Part shown: positions 1-5,322 of the stretch, in pieces | Layout of the letters: each line of letters opens with the position of its first letter | Numbering within the stretch: position 1 is the first letter of the stretch | Source: CAYLGT01 sp964383465 | GTDB lineage: Bacteria; Patescibacteriota; Saccharimonadia; Saccharimonadales; Saccharimonadaceae | DNA: 14,784 bases | Assembly (NCBI GenBank): GCA_964383465.1 | Contig: CAYLGT010000019.1 | Coordinates: 1-14,784 of the forward strand | Reading direction: 5' to 3' | Made by a program: the position numbers and the translations under genes | The notes under the pieces: model-generated | Database searches by the model: none | What the model was told of the DNA's origin: nothing | The model's input: the letters and a program-made list of their open reading frames with translations, nothing else

Positions 1-88
1 CTGTTTTAAGTAGATCAGTCACATGTGACTGGCCGACGACTTCATCAAAACCGCGCGAGCGGTACTTTCGGTATAATGCTTTACCCAT
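1..88 (-). CDS. dnaX: DNA polymerase III subunit gamma/tau, N-terminal fragment
   Basis: The first 29 codons of a minus-strand gene running off the left edge. The visible product starts MGKALYRKYRSRGFDEVVGQ and continues SHVTDLLKT, the characteristic opening of bacterial DnaX (ALYRKYRP..F.EVVGQ..V...L). DnaX is the AAA+ ATPase of the clamp loader that places the sliding clamp on DNA; the P-loop lies outside the window. ATG at 86-88 is preceded by a strong Shine-Dalgarno AAGGGGAG about 3 bases upstream. A possible -10 TACAAT lies at 109-114 (minus), without a convincing -35. The gene diverges from the SemiSWEET gene across 83 bases. The assignment rests on the short N-terminus only, but this motif is very specific. 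Confidence 0.85.
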   Translation of the reverse strand, partial: MGKALYRKYRSRGFDEVVGQSHVTDLLKT

Positions 89-159
89 ACTCCCCTTTTT
101 CATAGTCTATTGTACGCTAGCCGTTATGCGTTTTTTAGGGTAGTAAATACAACTATTGC

Positions 160-165
160 TATACT
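160..165 (+). promoter_or_regulatory. -10 element of a leaderless SemiSWEET transcript
   Basis: TATACT at 160-165 followed by six bases and then ATG at 172, so the expected start point falls on or next to the A of ATG. No Shine-Dalgarno sequence precedes the ATG and no good -35 is visible. This is inference from sequence only. Confidence 0.55.
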
Positions 166-171
166 GCAAAC

Positions 172-438
172 ATGAATGTAGAAATTGTCGGCTTTATAGC
201 AGGATCGCTCATAGCGTTTTCGCTTTTGCCTCAACTTATCAAGTCATATCGCACTAAATCCACAGGAGACTTGTCGCTTTTGTGGAATCTCATAAACCTA
301 GCCGGCCAAGTACTTTGGATAGTATATGGATGGATGATTACAAGCGCCTCACTGGTCATTATGAGTGGTATAACACTGGCCATGGCAGTAACGCTGCTTT
401 CTATGAAGTGGCGTTATGACAACAAAATAGTCCGCTAA
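172..438 (+). CDS. SemiSWEET/PQ-loop family small membrane transporter
   Basis: An 88-residue integral membrane protein with three predicted helices (about residues 5-22, 37-56 and 60-78). The first helix ends in the PQ-loop signature LLPQLIKSYRTKSTGDLS (PQ at residues 20-21), which defines the MtN3/SWEET/PQ-loop superfamily; one triple-helix bundle of about 85-95 residues is the normal size of bacterial SemiSWEETs, which work as dimers and pass sugars down their gradient. The substrate cannot be read from the sequence. A second half-motif (LWNLINLAGQVLWIVYGW) fits family members with Trp/Asn in the pocket. The gene stands alone between dnaX and the terminator. It has no Shine-Dalgarno and appears leaderless, and its stop codon lies in the loop of its terminator hairpin. 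For an organism with little biosynthesis, uptake of a host-derived sugar is a reasonable guess, but only a guess. Confidence 0.85.
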   Translation: MNVEIVGFIAGSLIAFSLLPQLIKSYRTKSTGDLSLLWNLINLAGQVLWIVYGWMITSASLVIMSGITLAMAVTLLSMKWRYDNKIVR

Positions 439-452
439 GCGGACTTTGCTTT
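429..452 (+). terminator. Terminator of the SemiSWEET gene with the stop codon as loop
   Basis: AGTCCGC (429-435), then TAA (436-438, the gene's stop codon), then GCGGACT (439-445): a perfect 7-bp stem with a three-base loop that is the stop codon. It is followed by TTGCTTTCT, a broken T-tract, so termination may be moderate. Confidence 0.65.
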
Positions 453-453
453 C

Positions 454-466
454 TATAGAGTCAGTC
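454..466. repeat. Left copy of a 13-bp inverted repeat flanking the 89-residue gene
   Basis: TATAGAGTCAGTC at 454-466 is the exact reverse complement of 798-810. The two copies bracket the hairpin and the 89-residue gene between them. The arms could be the ends of an inserted cassette or shared regulatory sites. I see no transposase and no target-site duplication. Confidence 0.6.
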
Positions 467-472
467 GGGTGT

Positions 473-500
473 GCCGGGGTACTACAGTGAGTACCCCGGC
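473..500 (-). terminator. GC-rich hairpin after the 89-residue gene
   Basis: GCCGGGGTAC (473-482) pairs perfectly with GTACCCCGGC (491-500) around an 8-base loop. It begins 7 bases beyond the stop of the minus-strand 89-residue gene. No T-run follows on the minus strand, so it may act as an RNA 3' end stabiliser rather than as a classic intrinsic terminator. Confidence 0.55.
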
Positions 501-507
501 GCGCGCC

Positions 508-777
508 CTATGAAGCGTGGTGTCGGAGTTGTTCGTCGATGACCTTGTCGGCCTCACGACATAGAAGCGCCCATGTCTCGGGATCTTCCGGCGCCGGCAT
601 GAAGGTGACAGTGCAACTGCCGAGGCCATAATTGGCACGGAAGATGGTGATCCGTTCAGGCTCTACCTCGATCACACTGAACTGATCGATGAAGGAGTGG
701 AATGTGCCAAGCACATCACCACACTCCTTGAGCGTCATGAGGTTGCCAGAGATACGACGCAGCACAGTGGGCAGCAT
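508..777 (-). CDS. Hypothetical protein, 89 residues
   Basis: I do not recognise this protein. It has no signal peptide or membrane segment and contains an acidic middle (VIEVEPERITIFRANYG), a Cys near residue 19 and one near residue 55. The C-terminal helix (PETWALLCREADKVIDEQLR) looks amphipathic. The fold could be a small alpha/beta domain. The start is well supported: AAGGAG lies 6 bases before ATG. Its codons favour G/C at third positions (CTC, GTC, GAG, CTG) more than neighbouring genes, and the gene is followed by a GC-rich hairpin and bracketed by a 13-bp inverted repeat. Together these hint at a transferred single-gene cassette. No function is proposed. Confidence 0.7.
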   Translation of the reverse strand: MLPTVLRRISGNLMTLKECGDVLGTFHSFIDQFSVIEVEPERITIFRANYGLGSCTVTFMPAPEDPETWALLCREADKVIDEQLRHHAS

Positions 778-797
778 ATACTGCTCCTTTCATAGGG

Positions 798-810
798 GAC
801 TGACTCTATA
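798..810. repeat. Right copy of the 13-bp inverted repeat
   Basis: GACTGACTCTATA at 798-810, the exact reverse complement of 454-466. It lies 20 bases upstream of the start codon of the 89-residue gene and next to the terminator of the upstream gene. It could instead be part of a promoter region. Confidence 0.6.
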
Positions 811-822
811 TAAAAGTACAAA

Positions 823-857
823 ACTTTACCCACCATATACTCTATAGTGGGTAAAGT
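823..857 (-). terminator. Terminator of the 169-residue hypothetical gene
   Basis: ACTTTACCCAC (823-833) pairs perfectly with GTGGGTAAAGT (847-857), an 11-bp stem with a 13-base loop, just beyond the stop codon at 873. On the minus strand it is followed by a T-rich stretch (TTTGTACTTTTA). A possible overlapping minus-strand promoter, TTGACT-N17-TATGGT, lies inside the same element and could serve the 89-residue gene. Confidence 0.7.
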
Positions 858-872
858 CAATATCTAGTGAAA

Positions 873-1382
873 TTAGAGGGCTGCTTCGACTGCCGCCCAG
901 ACGGCGTCGCGGTTGTCCTCAGGAACCACAATACTTACTTGGTCACCCATACGGGCTTTGAAGTACGTGACGCTTGCGAGGAGTACGCGGTACTCTTTGC
1001 CGCCAGCTTCGACGTAGTAAGCGCCGTCATGTTGGACGAGTGTACCGATGATCTGACGCCGTGCTACCGGGCCGATCTGCTTGTAGATAAAGCCACCGTC
1101 GTCAGCAATGGTGAGTTTCAGGATGTCGCCTTCGATGAGTTTCGATTTACTGGCGTAGTTCGCTGGAACTGGGTAGGTCTTGCCGTCAGGGCCGATCATG
1201 CTTTGACCGTCAAAGACACCTTCAATGACTTTACCAGCGACTTCTTCGCTGTTGCCGTGAACTGGCAGGTCTTCTTCGCCCACAATTGATATCAGCAGCT
1301 CTTTGGCAGCTGCTAGGTTGGTTTCTGCTTCTTGTAGCAGTGATTTCAGTCTTTTGACTTGTTTTTCTGGTAATTCAGACAT
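873..1382 (-). CDS. CPR-type conserved hypothetical protein with N-terminal coiled coil
   Basis: 169 residues. Residues 1-35 (PEKQVKRLKSLLQEAETNLA and onward) form a heptad-like helix. From about residue 50 there follow two beta-rich segments: one with GPDGKTYPVPANYASKSKLI and EGDILKLTI, then GGFIYKQIGPVARRQIIGTL and a Tyr-rich strand region ending near PEDN. The segment order suggests small beta-barrel folds. From memory, proteins with the PVPANYASKSKL..GD.LKL and F.YKQIGP motifs are common in Saccharibacteria and other CPR genomes and have no known function; I could not check this. The start ATG (1380-1382) has AAGGATG upstream. The gene has its own promoter and terminator, lies downstream of rplL in the same direction, and might be linked to ribosome or RNA biology by position only. 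Confidence 0.8.
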   Translation of the reverse strand: MSELPEKQVKRLKSLLQEAETNLAAAKELLISIVGEEDLPVHGNSEEVAGKVIEGVFDGQSMIGPDGKTYPVPANYASKSKLIEGDILKLTIADDGGFIYKQIGPVARRQIIGTLVQHDGAYYVEAGGKEYRVLLASVTYFKARMGDQVSIVVPEDNRDAVWAAVEAAL

Positions 1383-1430
1383 CCGCTCGCATCCTTTGTC
1401 TGTTTATTTCTATAGGTTGTATCACCCGTC

Positions 1431-1459
1431 AGCGTACTACTCGGAACACGATTTGTCAA
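1431..1459 (-). promoter_or_regulatory. Promoter of the 169-residue hypothetical gene
   Basis: Minus strand TTGACA (1454-1459), a 17-base spacer and TACGCT (1431-1436). The predicted start near 1424 leaves a 5' untranslated region of about 40 bases that contains the Shine-Dalgarno site. Confidence 0.6.
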
Positions 1460-1523
1460 TCAAAACATTTTCCACATAAATTTCAGATGTACGGACAAAA
1501 ACGTTGTCATTTTTTCACACACC

Positions 1524-1549
1524 AAAACACCCCTGTTTTCACAGAGGTG
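1524..1549 (-). terminator. Terminator of rplJ-rplL
   Basis: On the minus strand CACCTCTG, loop TGAAAA, CAGGGGTG (8 bp, one G-U pair) is followed by TTTTGG. It lies 35 bases beyond the rplL stop codon. Confidence 0.75.
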
Positions 1550-1583
1550 CCTGAGGAACAAGTCGGGTATCGTTCGGCCGTGC

Positions 1584-1967
1584 TTAGACGAGCTCGACAG
1601 TAGCGCCAGCCTCTTCGAGGGCTTTTTTGGCAGCTTCAGCGTCTTCTTTGCTGACTTTTTCTTTGACAGGTGCAGGTGCGCCGTCAACGATAGCTTTTGC
1701 TTCACCAAGACCGAGGCCAGTGATTTCTTTGACAGCCTTGATGACTGCAACTTTCTGTGCACCGGCGTCTTTGAGGTTGATGGTGTACTCTGACTTCTCG
1801 TCAGCAGCGGCAGCACCAGCGTCACCGCCAGCAGCTGGACCGGCAACAGCAACTGCGGCTGCAGCTGGTTCGATGCCGTATTCGTCCTTCAGGACGTTTT
1901 TGAGTTCGTTTACTTCAAGTACAGTGAGCTTTGTCAGCTCTTCTGCAAGTTTCTTTACATCTGCCAT
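1584..1967 (-). CDS. rplL: 50S ribosomal protein L7/L12
   Basis: 127 residues, the normal length. The N-terminal dimerisation helix region (about 1-35) contains LTKLTVLEVNELKNVLKDEY. A flexible Ala/Gly hinge (35-58) follows, and then the C-terminal domain that recruits translation factors, with KTGLGLGEAK-like sequence (EITGLGLGEAKAIVD) and the typical end LEEAGATVELV. The protein forms the ribosomal stalk on L10 and recruits and stimulates EF-Tu, EF-G and other GTPases. ATG is preceded by AAGGAGT. It lies 59 bases downstream of rplJ and is presumably co-transcribed and controlled by the same L10 leader. Confidence 0.97.
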   Translation of the reverse strand: MADVKKLAEELTKLTVLEVNELKNVLKDEYGIEPAAAAVAVAGPAAGGDAGAAAADEKSEYTINLKDAGAQKVAVIKAVKEITGLGLGEAKAIVDGAPAPVKEKVSKEDAEAAKKALEEAGATVELV

Positions 1968-2026
1968 GAGTGGACTCCTTTAGTAGATGGTTAGTGGTTA
2001 GTATGCGTTAGATTGCGATGAAGCAA

Positions 2027-2551
2027 TTAAGCGGTTGCTTTAGACTCGACACCGTCGAGAAGTGCGTGCAAGTTACCTGACAGCGCGTTGGTGACGTCGT
2101 GAACTGGTGACAGCAGCTGAGCAATTGTTTCAGCGATAAGCTGATTCTTGCTTGGCAGGCCGGCCAGTGCTTTGACATCTTCGGCACTGAGGGCGAGGCC
2201 TTCGGCAGAGAAACCACCAGCAAGCACGAGGCTTGGGTGAGTTTTTGCGAAGGTGTTAAGCACCTGTGCCGGTGCAACTTCGTCGGTTTCGCTGTACGCG
2301 TACAGGAGCTGACCAGTCAAACTGGCAGTGTCAGTGTCTTTAAATGTGTCTACAGACTGCATAGCGACCCGAACCAGGCGGTTTTTGACCACCAGGACGG
2401 TGACGCCAGCCTCTCGAGCTGCGCGGCGCAGCGCCTGGACGTCAGCGACGCTGAGTCCGTTGTACTGAGCAAATGCGACAGCTTTTGAGCTGGTAAACAT
2501 GCTACTTACTTTTGCAACCAATGCTTCTTTTTTCTCTCGTGAGATAGCCAT
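2027..2551 (-). CDS. rplJ: 50S ribosomal protein L10
   Basis: 174 residues, the usual size. It starts MAISREKKEALVAKVSSMF and contains the family segments SKAVAFAQYNGLSVADVQAL, a VKNRLVRVAM-type strand and a C-terminal helix region (about 135-170) that would bind the L7/L12 dimers. L10 forms the stalk base on 23S rRNA. ATG at 2549-2551 is preceded by AAAAGGAG about 6 bases upstream. The gene is first in the rplJ-rplL operon, behind a recognisable L10 leader RNA with an internal attenuator, so the free L10-L12 complex probably represses its own expression. Confidence 0.97.
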   Translation of the reverse strand: MAISREKKEALVAKVSSMFTSSKAVAFAQYNGLSVADVQALRRAAREAGVTVLVVKNRLVRVAMQSVDTFKDTDTASLTGQLLYAYSETDEVAPAQVLNTFAKTHPSLVLAGGFSAEGLALSAEDVKALAGLPSKNQLIAETIAQLLSPVHDVTNALSGNLHALLDGVESKATA

Positions 2552-2627
2552 GTATGGCTCCTTTTCTATAAGAAAATTAGCTTGGTAAAAGTGATACCCG
2601 AATTGTTAATGTGTCGTTACCGCAAAC

Positions 2628-2658
2628 AAAAAAGTCCGAGCGTAACCGAAGGACTTTT
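2628..2658 (-). terminator. Attenuator hairpin in the rplJ leader
   Basis: On the minus strand AAAAGTCC (2658-2651), a 13-base loop, GGACTTTT (2637-2630) and a run of six T. It lies between the L10-binding part of the leader and the rplJ start codon, about 77 bases before ATG. It is an intrinsic terminator placed as in known L10-leader attenuation systems. Confidence 0.8.
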
Positions 2659-2745
2659 GCGTGTGCGTCGAAAAGATTTTCATCGCCTCGGTAGCTTCGC
2701 GGTGCGAATTAAGTACGTAGTACGGCTACTGTCTCTGGTAACGTT
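2659..2745 (-). ncRNA. Ribosomal protein L10 leader (cis-regulatory RNA)
   Basis: Read on the minus strand, the leader holds AGAGACAGUAG (2737-2727), UUAAU (about 2712-2708), a small UUCG/CGAA hairpin and CUACCGAGG (2694-2686), followed by GAUGAAAAUC. The pairs AGACAGUAG and CUACCGAGG in this order, with an unpaired UUAAU between them, match the L10 leader consensus as I recall it (Rfam family L10_leader). It binds the L10-(L12)n complex and controls the terminator immediately downstream. The upstream promoter, with a predicted start near 2745, fits the start of this RNA. Confidence 0.85.
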
Positions 2746-2751
2746 AGGTCT

Positions 2752-2780
2752 ATCCTAGCAGATTTTGCCCATATATGCAA
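2752..2780 (-). promoter_or_regulatory. Promoter of rplJ-rplL
   Basis: Minus strand TTGCAT (2775-2780), a 17-base spacer and TAGGAT (2752-2757). Transcription is predicted to begin near 2745, exactly at the edge of the L10 leader. Its -35 lies only 7 bases from the -35 of the divergent plus-strand promoter. Confidence 0.75.
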
Positions 2781-2787
2781 CCGGTGT

Positions 2788-2816
2788 TTGACATAAGCAG
2801 AGCGCTTTGTCATACT
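2788..2816 (+). promoter_or_regulatory. Divergent plus-strand promoter of the leader-peptide unit
   Basis: Consensus TTGACA (2788-2793), a 17-base spacer and CATACT (2811-2816). The predicted start is near 2823, two bases before the ATG of the 28-codon leader ORF. It is back to back with the rplJ promoter. Confidence 0.7.
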
Positions 2817-2824
2817 GACGAGCA

Positions 2825-2911
2825 ATGAACACGAACAGTTTTCAGGTCATGAACGTTCTAGGACTCGTCAAGGGTCTCATTCTCATTGACCAAACTTGCT
2901 CGGTTTCATAG
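2825..2911 (+). CDS. Putative 28-residue leader peptide rich in Leu/Ile/Val
   Basis: ATG 2825 to TAG 2909-2911. The middle reads QVMNVLGLVKGLILI, with nine branched-chain residues in fourteen (from V at residue 8). The N-terminus is MNTNSF and the C-terminus is DQTCSVS. It is nearly leaderless, because the -10 ends 8 bases before ATG. The last codons (2897-2909) form the first arm of a 13-bp hairpin, and the stop codon sits directly after this arm. This is the layout of a ribosome-sensing attenuator leader peptide. It is too short for coding statistics, so the call rests on the architecture. Confidence 0.45.
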   Translation: MNTNSFQVMNVLGLVKGLILIDQTCSVS

Positions 2912-2962
2912 TACATACCACAGCCATAAGACATGAAACCGAGCACGAAAGCTCGGATTTTT
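2897..2962 (+). promoter_or_regulatory. Putative antiterminator/terminator switch
   Basis: Arm 1 (2897-2909) and arm 2 (2933-2945) are perfect 13-base complements around a 23-base loop. The last part of arm 2, CCGAGC (2939-2944), can instead pair with GCTCGG (2951-2956) around a 6-base loop, and TTTTT follows at 2958-2962. The two structures exclude each other: arm 1 pairing blocks the terminator. A ribosome finishing the 28-codon ORF would cover arm 1 and favour termination; a ribosome stalled in the Leu/Ile codons (2858-2887) would leave arm 1 free and favour read-through. Confidence 0.55.
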
Positions 2963-2999
2963 CGTTTTTAGGCCCAGACACACAAAAGTAGGGAGTCTC

Positions 3000-3110
3000 A
3001 TGAGCATTTTAGCTGTTGAGCCAGAGGCAGAGCCACTTGTCGACTACGCCGTCGGCAGTGACGACACGGCTCGCGCGAACTATCTCGCCAACGTCCCGTT
3101 CGGCGATTAG
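3000..3110 (+). CDS. Small ORF, 36 residues, downstream of the attenuator
   Basis: ATG 3000-3002 to TAG 3108-3110, preceded by the Shine-Dalgarno-like TAGGGAG. The product starts MSILAVEPEAEPLVDYAVG and ends ARANYLANVPFGD. It is acidic, with no membrane segment and no cysteine. Codons are strongly G/C-ended (GAC, GCC, GTC, CTC, CGC), unlike the AT-rich flanks, which supports selection for coding or recent transfer. A GC-rich hairpin follows. I do not recognise the peptide. It could be a signal or RiPP-like precursor, a small regulator, or a decayed remnant. Its start and reality need proof. Confidence 0.45.
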   Translation: MSILAVEPEAEPLVDYAVGSDDTARANYLANVPFGD

Positions 3111-3159
3111 GTCTTCACATATCGCGCTGCGATCCAGTGCGGTGTGTCTGAGGGGGTTT

Positions 3160-3193
3160 GGGGGAGTGGAGGCCACAAGCCTTCCACTCCCCC
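3160..3193 (+). terminator. GC-rich hairpin after the 36-residue ORF
   Basis: GGGGGAGTGGA (3160-3170) pairs perfectly with TCCACTCCCCC (3183-3193), with further pairs inside. No T-run follows on either strand. It is similar in style to the hairpins after the 89-residue gene and thyA. Confidence 0.55.
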
Positions 3194-3206
3194 ACCCCAG
3201 TAAAAA

Positions 3207-3235
3207 TTGAAGAAATCTATAAAAATTGATATAAT
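3207..3235 (+). promoter_or_regulatory. Promoter of the 239-residue hypothetical gene
   Basis: TTGAAG (3207-3212), a 17-base spacer and a perfect TATAAT (3230-3235). The predicted start near 3242 is only about 4 bases before the ATG at 3246, with no Shine-Dalgarno. Confidence 0.75.
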
Positions 3236-3245
3236 AAGTATTTGA

Positions 3246-3965
3246 ATGACAGAGTTTGCTAGCACTGACGCAACCGGAAGATATCTGGACGAGTTAGGAA
3301 GAAAAGAAAACGAGCTTCACGAGGCTACAAGAGCCTCATTTTTACGCAGTCACTTCTTTCACGATGAAACAGATATTCGTGCAATGATCGAGCTCCATGA
3401 CAAGTTCATGCGGGAGAAAAAAGGCAAAAACTTTGGTGAGCGATTTGCGATGGCGATTTCCGATGAATACCTTGGACGTGTCCATGTGGTAGAACTAAGC
3501 TCTACAGACCACGACGAGATCCCGCCTGGCGGATCGTATAAGGATCCTTATCACGATCTGTATGACTGGTTGCTTAGAAACGGTGTTGTAGAGGCTGAGC
3601 TGGATGCTCAGCAGTCAGGAAGGATGTTTGCCGTTAACCCGAGCTCTGTGCCAGTCCCCTATGGCGCACAAGAGCGCGTTATCGTTACGCGGGTCAGGCC
3701 GCTACTTCGTGCTGACATGGAGAATGAAGTGGGAACACCGCTAAACTTCGGGATCACAAAGCTTTCGGTCTTCGCGATGATGCGACTACAGCTGACAGCC
3801 CTTTATACAAGATATGGAGTGACACCTGGAGAAGAATGGACCGAGCCTATGATGCAGCATGTGGAGGAGCTCCTGAGGCACTCAGAAACAACGCCCATGC
3901 ACCGCGTGATTCACAAAATCAGGACTGGCTACTACCTGGAATCTCACCCCGTGAAGCGTTCATAA
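3246..3965 (+). CDS. Hypothetical protein, 239 residues
   Basis: I do not recognise this soluble protein. It has no signal peptide or membrane helix. The N-terminal third is helical and highly charged (KENELHEATR, HDKFMREKKGKNFGERFA). A middle part contains HDEIPPGGSYKDPYHDLYDW, and the segment PVPYGAQERVIVTRVRPLL may be a beta-strand pair. The C-terminal third is helical (KLSVFAMMRLQLTALYTRYG, then MMQHVEELLRH). The start is set by a strong promoter a few bases upstream; translation is probably leaderless or nearly so. Its 3' end overlaps the convergent tmk gene by 47 bases, so paired transcripts would form at their 3' ends. It probably acts in the cytoplasm; nothing more can be said. Confidence 0.8.
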   Translation: MTEFASTDATGRYLDELGRKENELHEATRASFLRSHFFHDETDIRAMIELHDKFMREKKGKNFGERFAMAISDEYLGRVHVVELSSTDHDEIPPGGSYKDPYHDLYDWLLRNGVVEAELDAQQSGRMFAVNPSSVPVPYGAQERVIVTRVRPLLRADMENEVGTPLNFGITKLSVFAMMRLQLTALYTRYGVTPGEEWTEPMMQHVEELLRHSETTPMHRVIHKIRTGYYLESHPVKRS

Positions 3966-4575
3966 ATTCTGTGATGCGCAGTAGTGTACGCTGCTGCACC
4001 TCTTCAGGAGTGCCAGTACCATCGATAGCAACTGCGCCAAACCTACTTGGGAGCTGGCTATAGCGCTGATTGAATCGTTCGAAATAGCCATCTCTGCGAC
4101 GCTCTATTTTGTCTAGCCCAGCATTCATACGCGCTTGTCGTGTCGATTCATCTACTTCGAAGTACAAACATAGGTCTGGGTCGTAGTATCGCTTCGGTAG
4201 TGCTAAATGAACTATCTCTTCGCCTATCTCTCCGAGCTCTTCGTTACTAGCACCCTGATACACCCAGGTAGAGAACCAGTTTCGATCACTTATAACAACT
4301 TTTCCTGCTTCCAAAGCTGGTTGTATGATTTCATGCCAGATCTGACTTCTCTCAGCCGTAAAAAGTAGTACTTCGCTTGCTGGAGCGAGTTCGGTTGTGT
4401 CCTGAAACAAAACCAAGTTACGGATGCTTATGCCTATGCTCGATGCCCCAGGCTCGAACGTTTCAACCACATCGTGCCCTTCCCCTCTTAGGTAGTGCGC
4501 TGCTCGTTTAGCCTGAGTCGTTTTACCGCTACCGTCACTGCCTTCGAAAACGATGTAACGTCCCTGCTCAGCCAC
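3919..4575 (-). CDS. tmk: dTMP (thymidylate) kinase
   Basis: 218 residues, typical for bacterial dTMP kinases. The P-loop is GSDGSGKTTQAKR (from residue 12). The DR motif is VVISDRNWFSTWVYQGA (D97, R98), and a Lys/Arg-rich lid region follows (KIERRRDGYFERFNQRY). The enzyme phosphorylates dTMP to dTDP with ATP in the cytoplasm. The usual TREPGG segment reads ETFEPGASSIG, so the conserved Arg before EPG is replaced; this might alter substrate contacts. The start is GTG at 4573-4575, overlapping the dcd stop (TAGTG) by one base, which suggests translational coupling. It is the last gene of the thyA-dcd-tmk unit, and its 3' end overlaps the convergent 239-residue gene. Confidence 0.93.
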   Translation of the reverse strand: MAEQGRYIVFEGSDGSGKTTQAKRAAHYLRGEGHDVVETFEPGASSIGISIRNLVLFQDTTELAPASEVLLFTAERSQIWHEIIQPALEAGKVVISDRNWFSTWVYQGASNEELGEIGEEIVHLALPKRYYDPDLCLYFEVDESTRQARMNAGLDKIERRRDGYFERFNQRYSQLPSRFGAVAIDGTGTPEEVQQRTLLRITEFMNASRGEIPGSSQS

Positions 4576-5291
4576 TACTTAAGCCCTTCGGGCAGCCCAT
4601 CTACATGGGCAGGTAGTACTATCTGATCTTTGTATGATTTCGGCTTCATTTGCGAGGGGTGCCAGCGGGCTTTCAGTGTCGCCAAATCATCGGCCGTTCC
4701 TTCTTGGTATTTGCCCGACATCCGGGCGTATTCACCGACAACTATGCCTGTGTGATGAAACACGATCTGAGCAATTCGTATGCCAACAGGTATGACGACG
4801 TATTGTTCGTTATGGTTTTTTATCTCCATCGTCCATCTACCTATATAGCCCGTGTCACCCCAGCCAGCATCCATACAGACAACGACCCCATTTCGGCCCG
4901 TTGTGCTTCTCGCCTGCATGCTTGTCGTGCCTTGGCCACGTATACCTATAAACTCTTGCGTATGGGCGAGTATACGTTCATGTGGTCGCAAAATGATAAC
5001 TGGATGATCACTTGGTATACCCTTGAAGGCTTGTATACCGAGACGACGCATGACCGTAGAGTGCTCAAAGAGCGGCTCTGCTTCCATGAGTTCGCCAAAG
5101 TGCTTTTCTACTTCGTCAGCGTCGTATGGGTTGTAGAGCGTGTCGCCGCCCCCTATGCCTGACTTGTAAAAATAATGCCCAAGTGTCACGTCGTAACTGC
5201 TGGTGTTAACGTGAGAAGGATTAAATGGGTCTATGACAACGTTGCCGGACTCGAGACCAGCTAAAATTTCAGTATTGCTATATACACCCAT
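4575..5291 (-). CDS. dcd: dCTP deaminase (dCTP deaminase/dUTPase family)
   Basis: 238 residues, longer than E. coli Dcd (193). Family motifs: SSYDVTLG near residue 31, QARSTTGRNGVVV in the middle (the RS.LGR-like nucleotide-binding motif), then DAGWGDTGYIGRWTMEIKN with a Glu in the position of the catalytic Glu, and VGIRIAQIVFH. Members convert dCTP to dUTP; some, like the archaeal DCD-DUT type, go directly to dUMP. Which applies here cannot be decided by eye. No separate dUTPase is seen in the window, so a bifunctional enzyme would complete the route to ThyA's substrate. ATG at 5289-5291 has GAGGAAAG upstream. It is coupled to tmk by a 1-base overlap and lies 88 bases after thyA. Confidence 0.9.
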   Translation of the reverse strand: MGVYSNTEILAGLESGNVVIDPFNPSHVNTSSYDVTLGHYFYKSGIGGGDTLYNPYDADEVEKHFGELMEAEPLFEHSTVMRRLGIQAFKGIPSDHPVIILRPHERILAHTQEFIGIRGQGTTSMQARSTTGRNGVVVCMDAGWGDTGYIGRWTMEIKNHNEQYVVIPVGIRIAQIVFHHTGIVVGEYARMSGKYQEGTADDLATLKARWHPSQMKPKSYKDQIVLPAHVDGLPEGLK

Positions 5292-5322
5292 TAATTTCTT
5301 TCCTCACATAAGTAGTTATTTA

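Noticed and set aside
454..810. Insertion sequence
   Set aside because: The 13-bp inverted repeats enclose no transposase, and no target-site duplication is seen outside them.
1627..1983. Plus-strand frame across rplL
   Set aside because: It is antisense to a certain L7/L12 gene, low in complexity (Ala/Ser), and caused by the Ala/Lys-rich codons of rplL.
2820..3200. tmRNA or other known structured RNA in the plus-strand unit
   Set aside because: No tRNA-like ends, no tag reading frame ending in Ala-Ala, and no RNase P or SRP core motifs. The terminator-type hairpins and short ORFs explain it better.
4650..5162. Plus-strand 170-codon frame across dcd
   Set aside because: It has no ribosome binding site or family motif, and the minus strand carries clear dCTP deaminase motifs.
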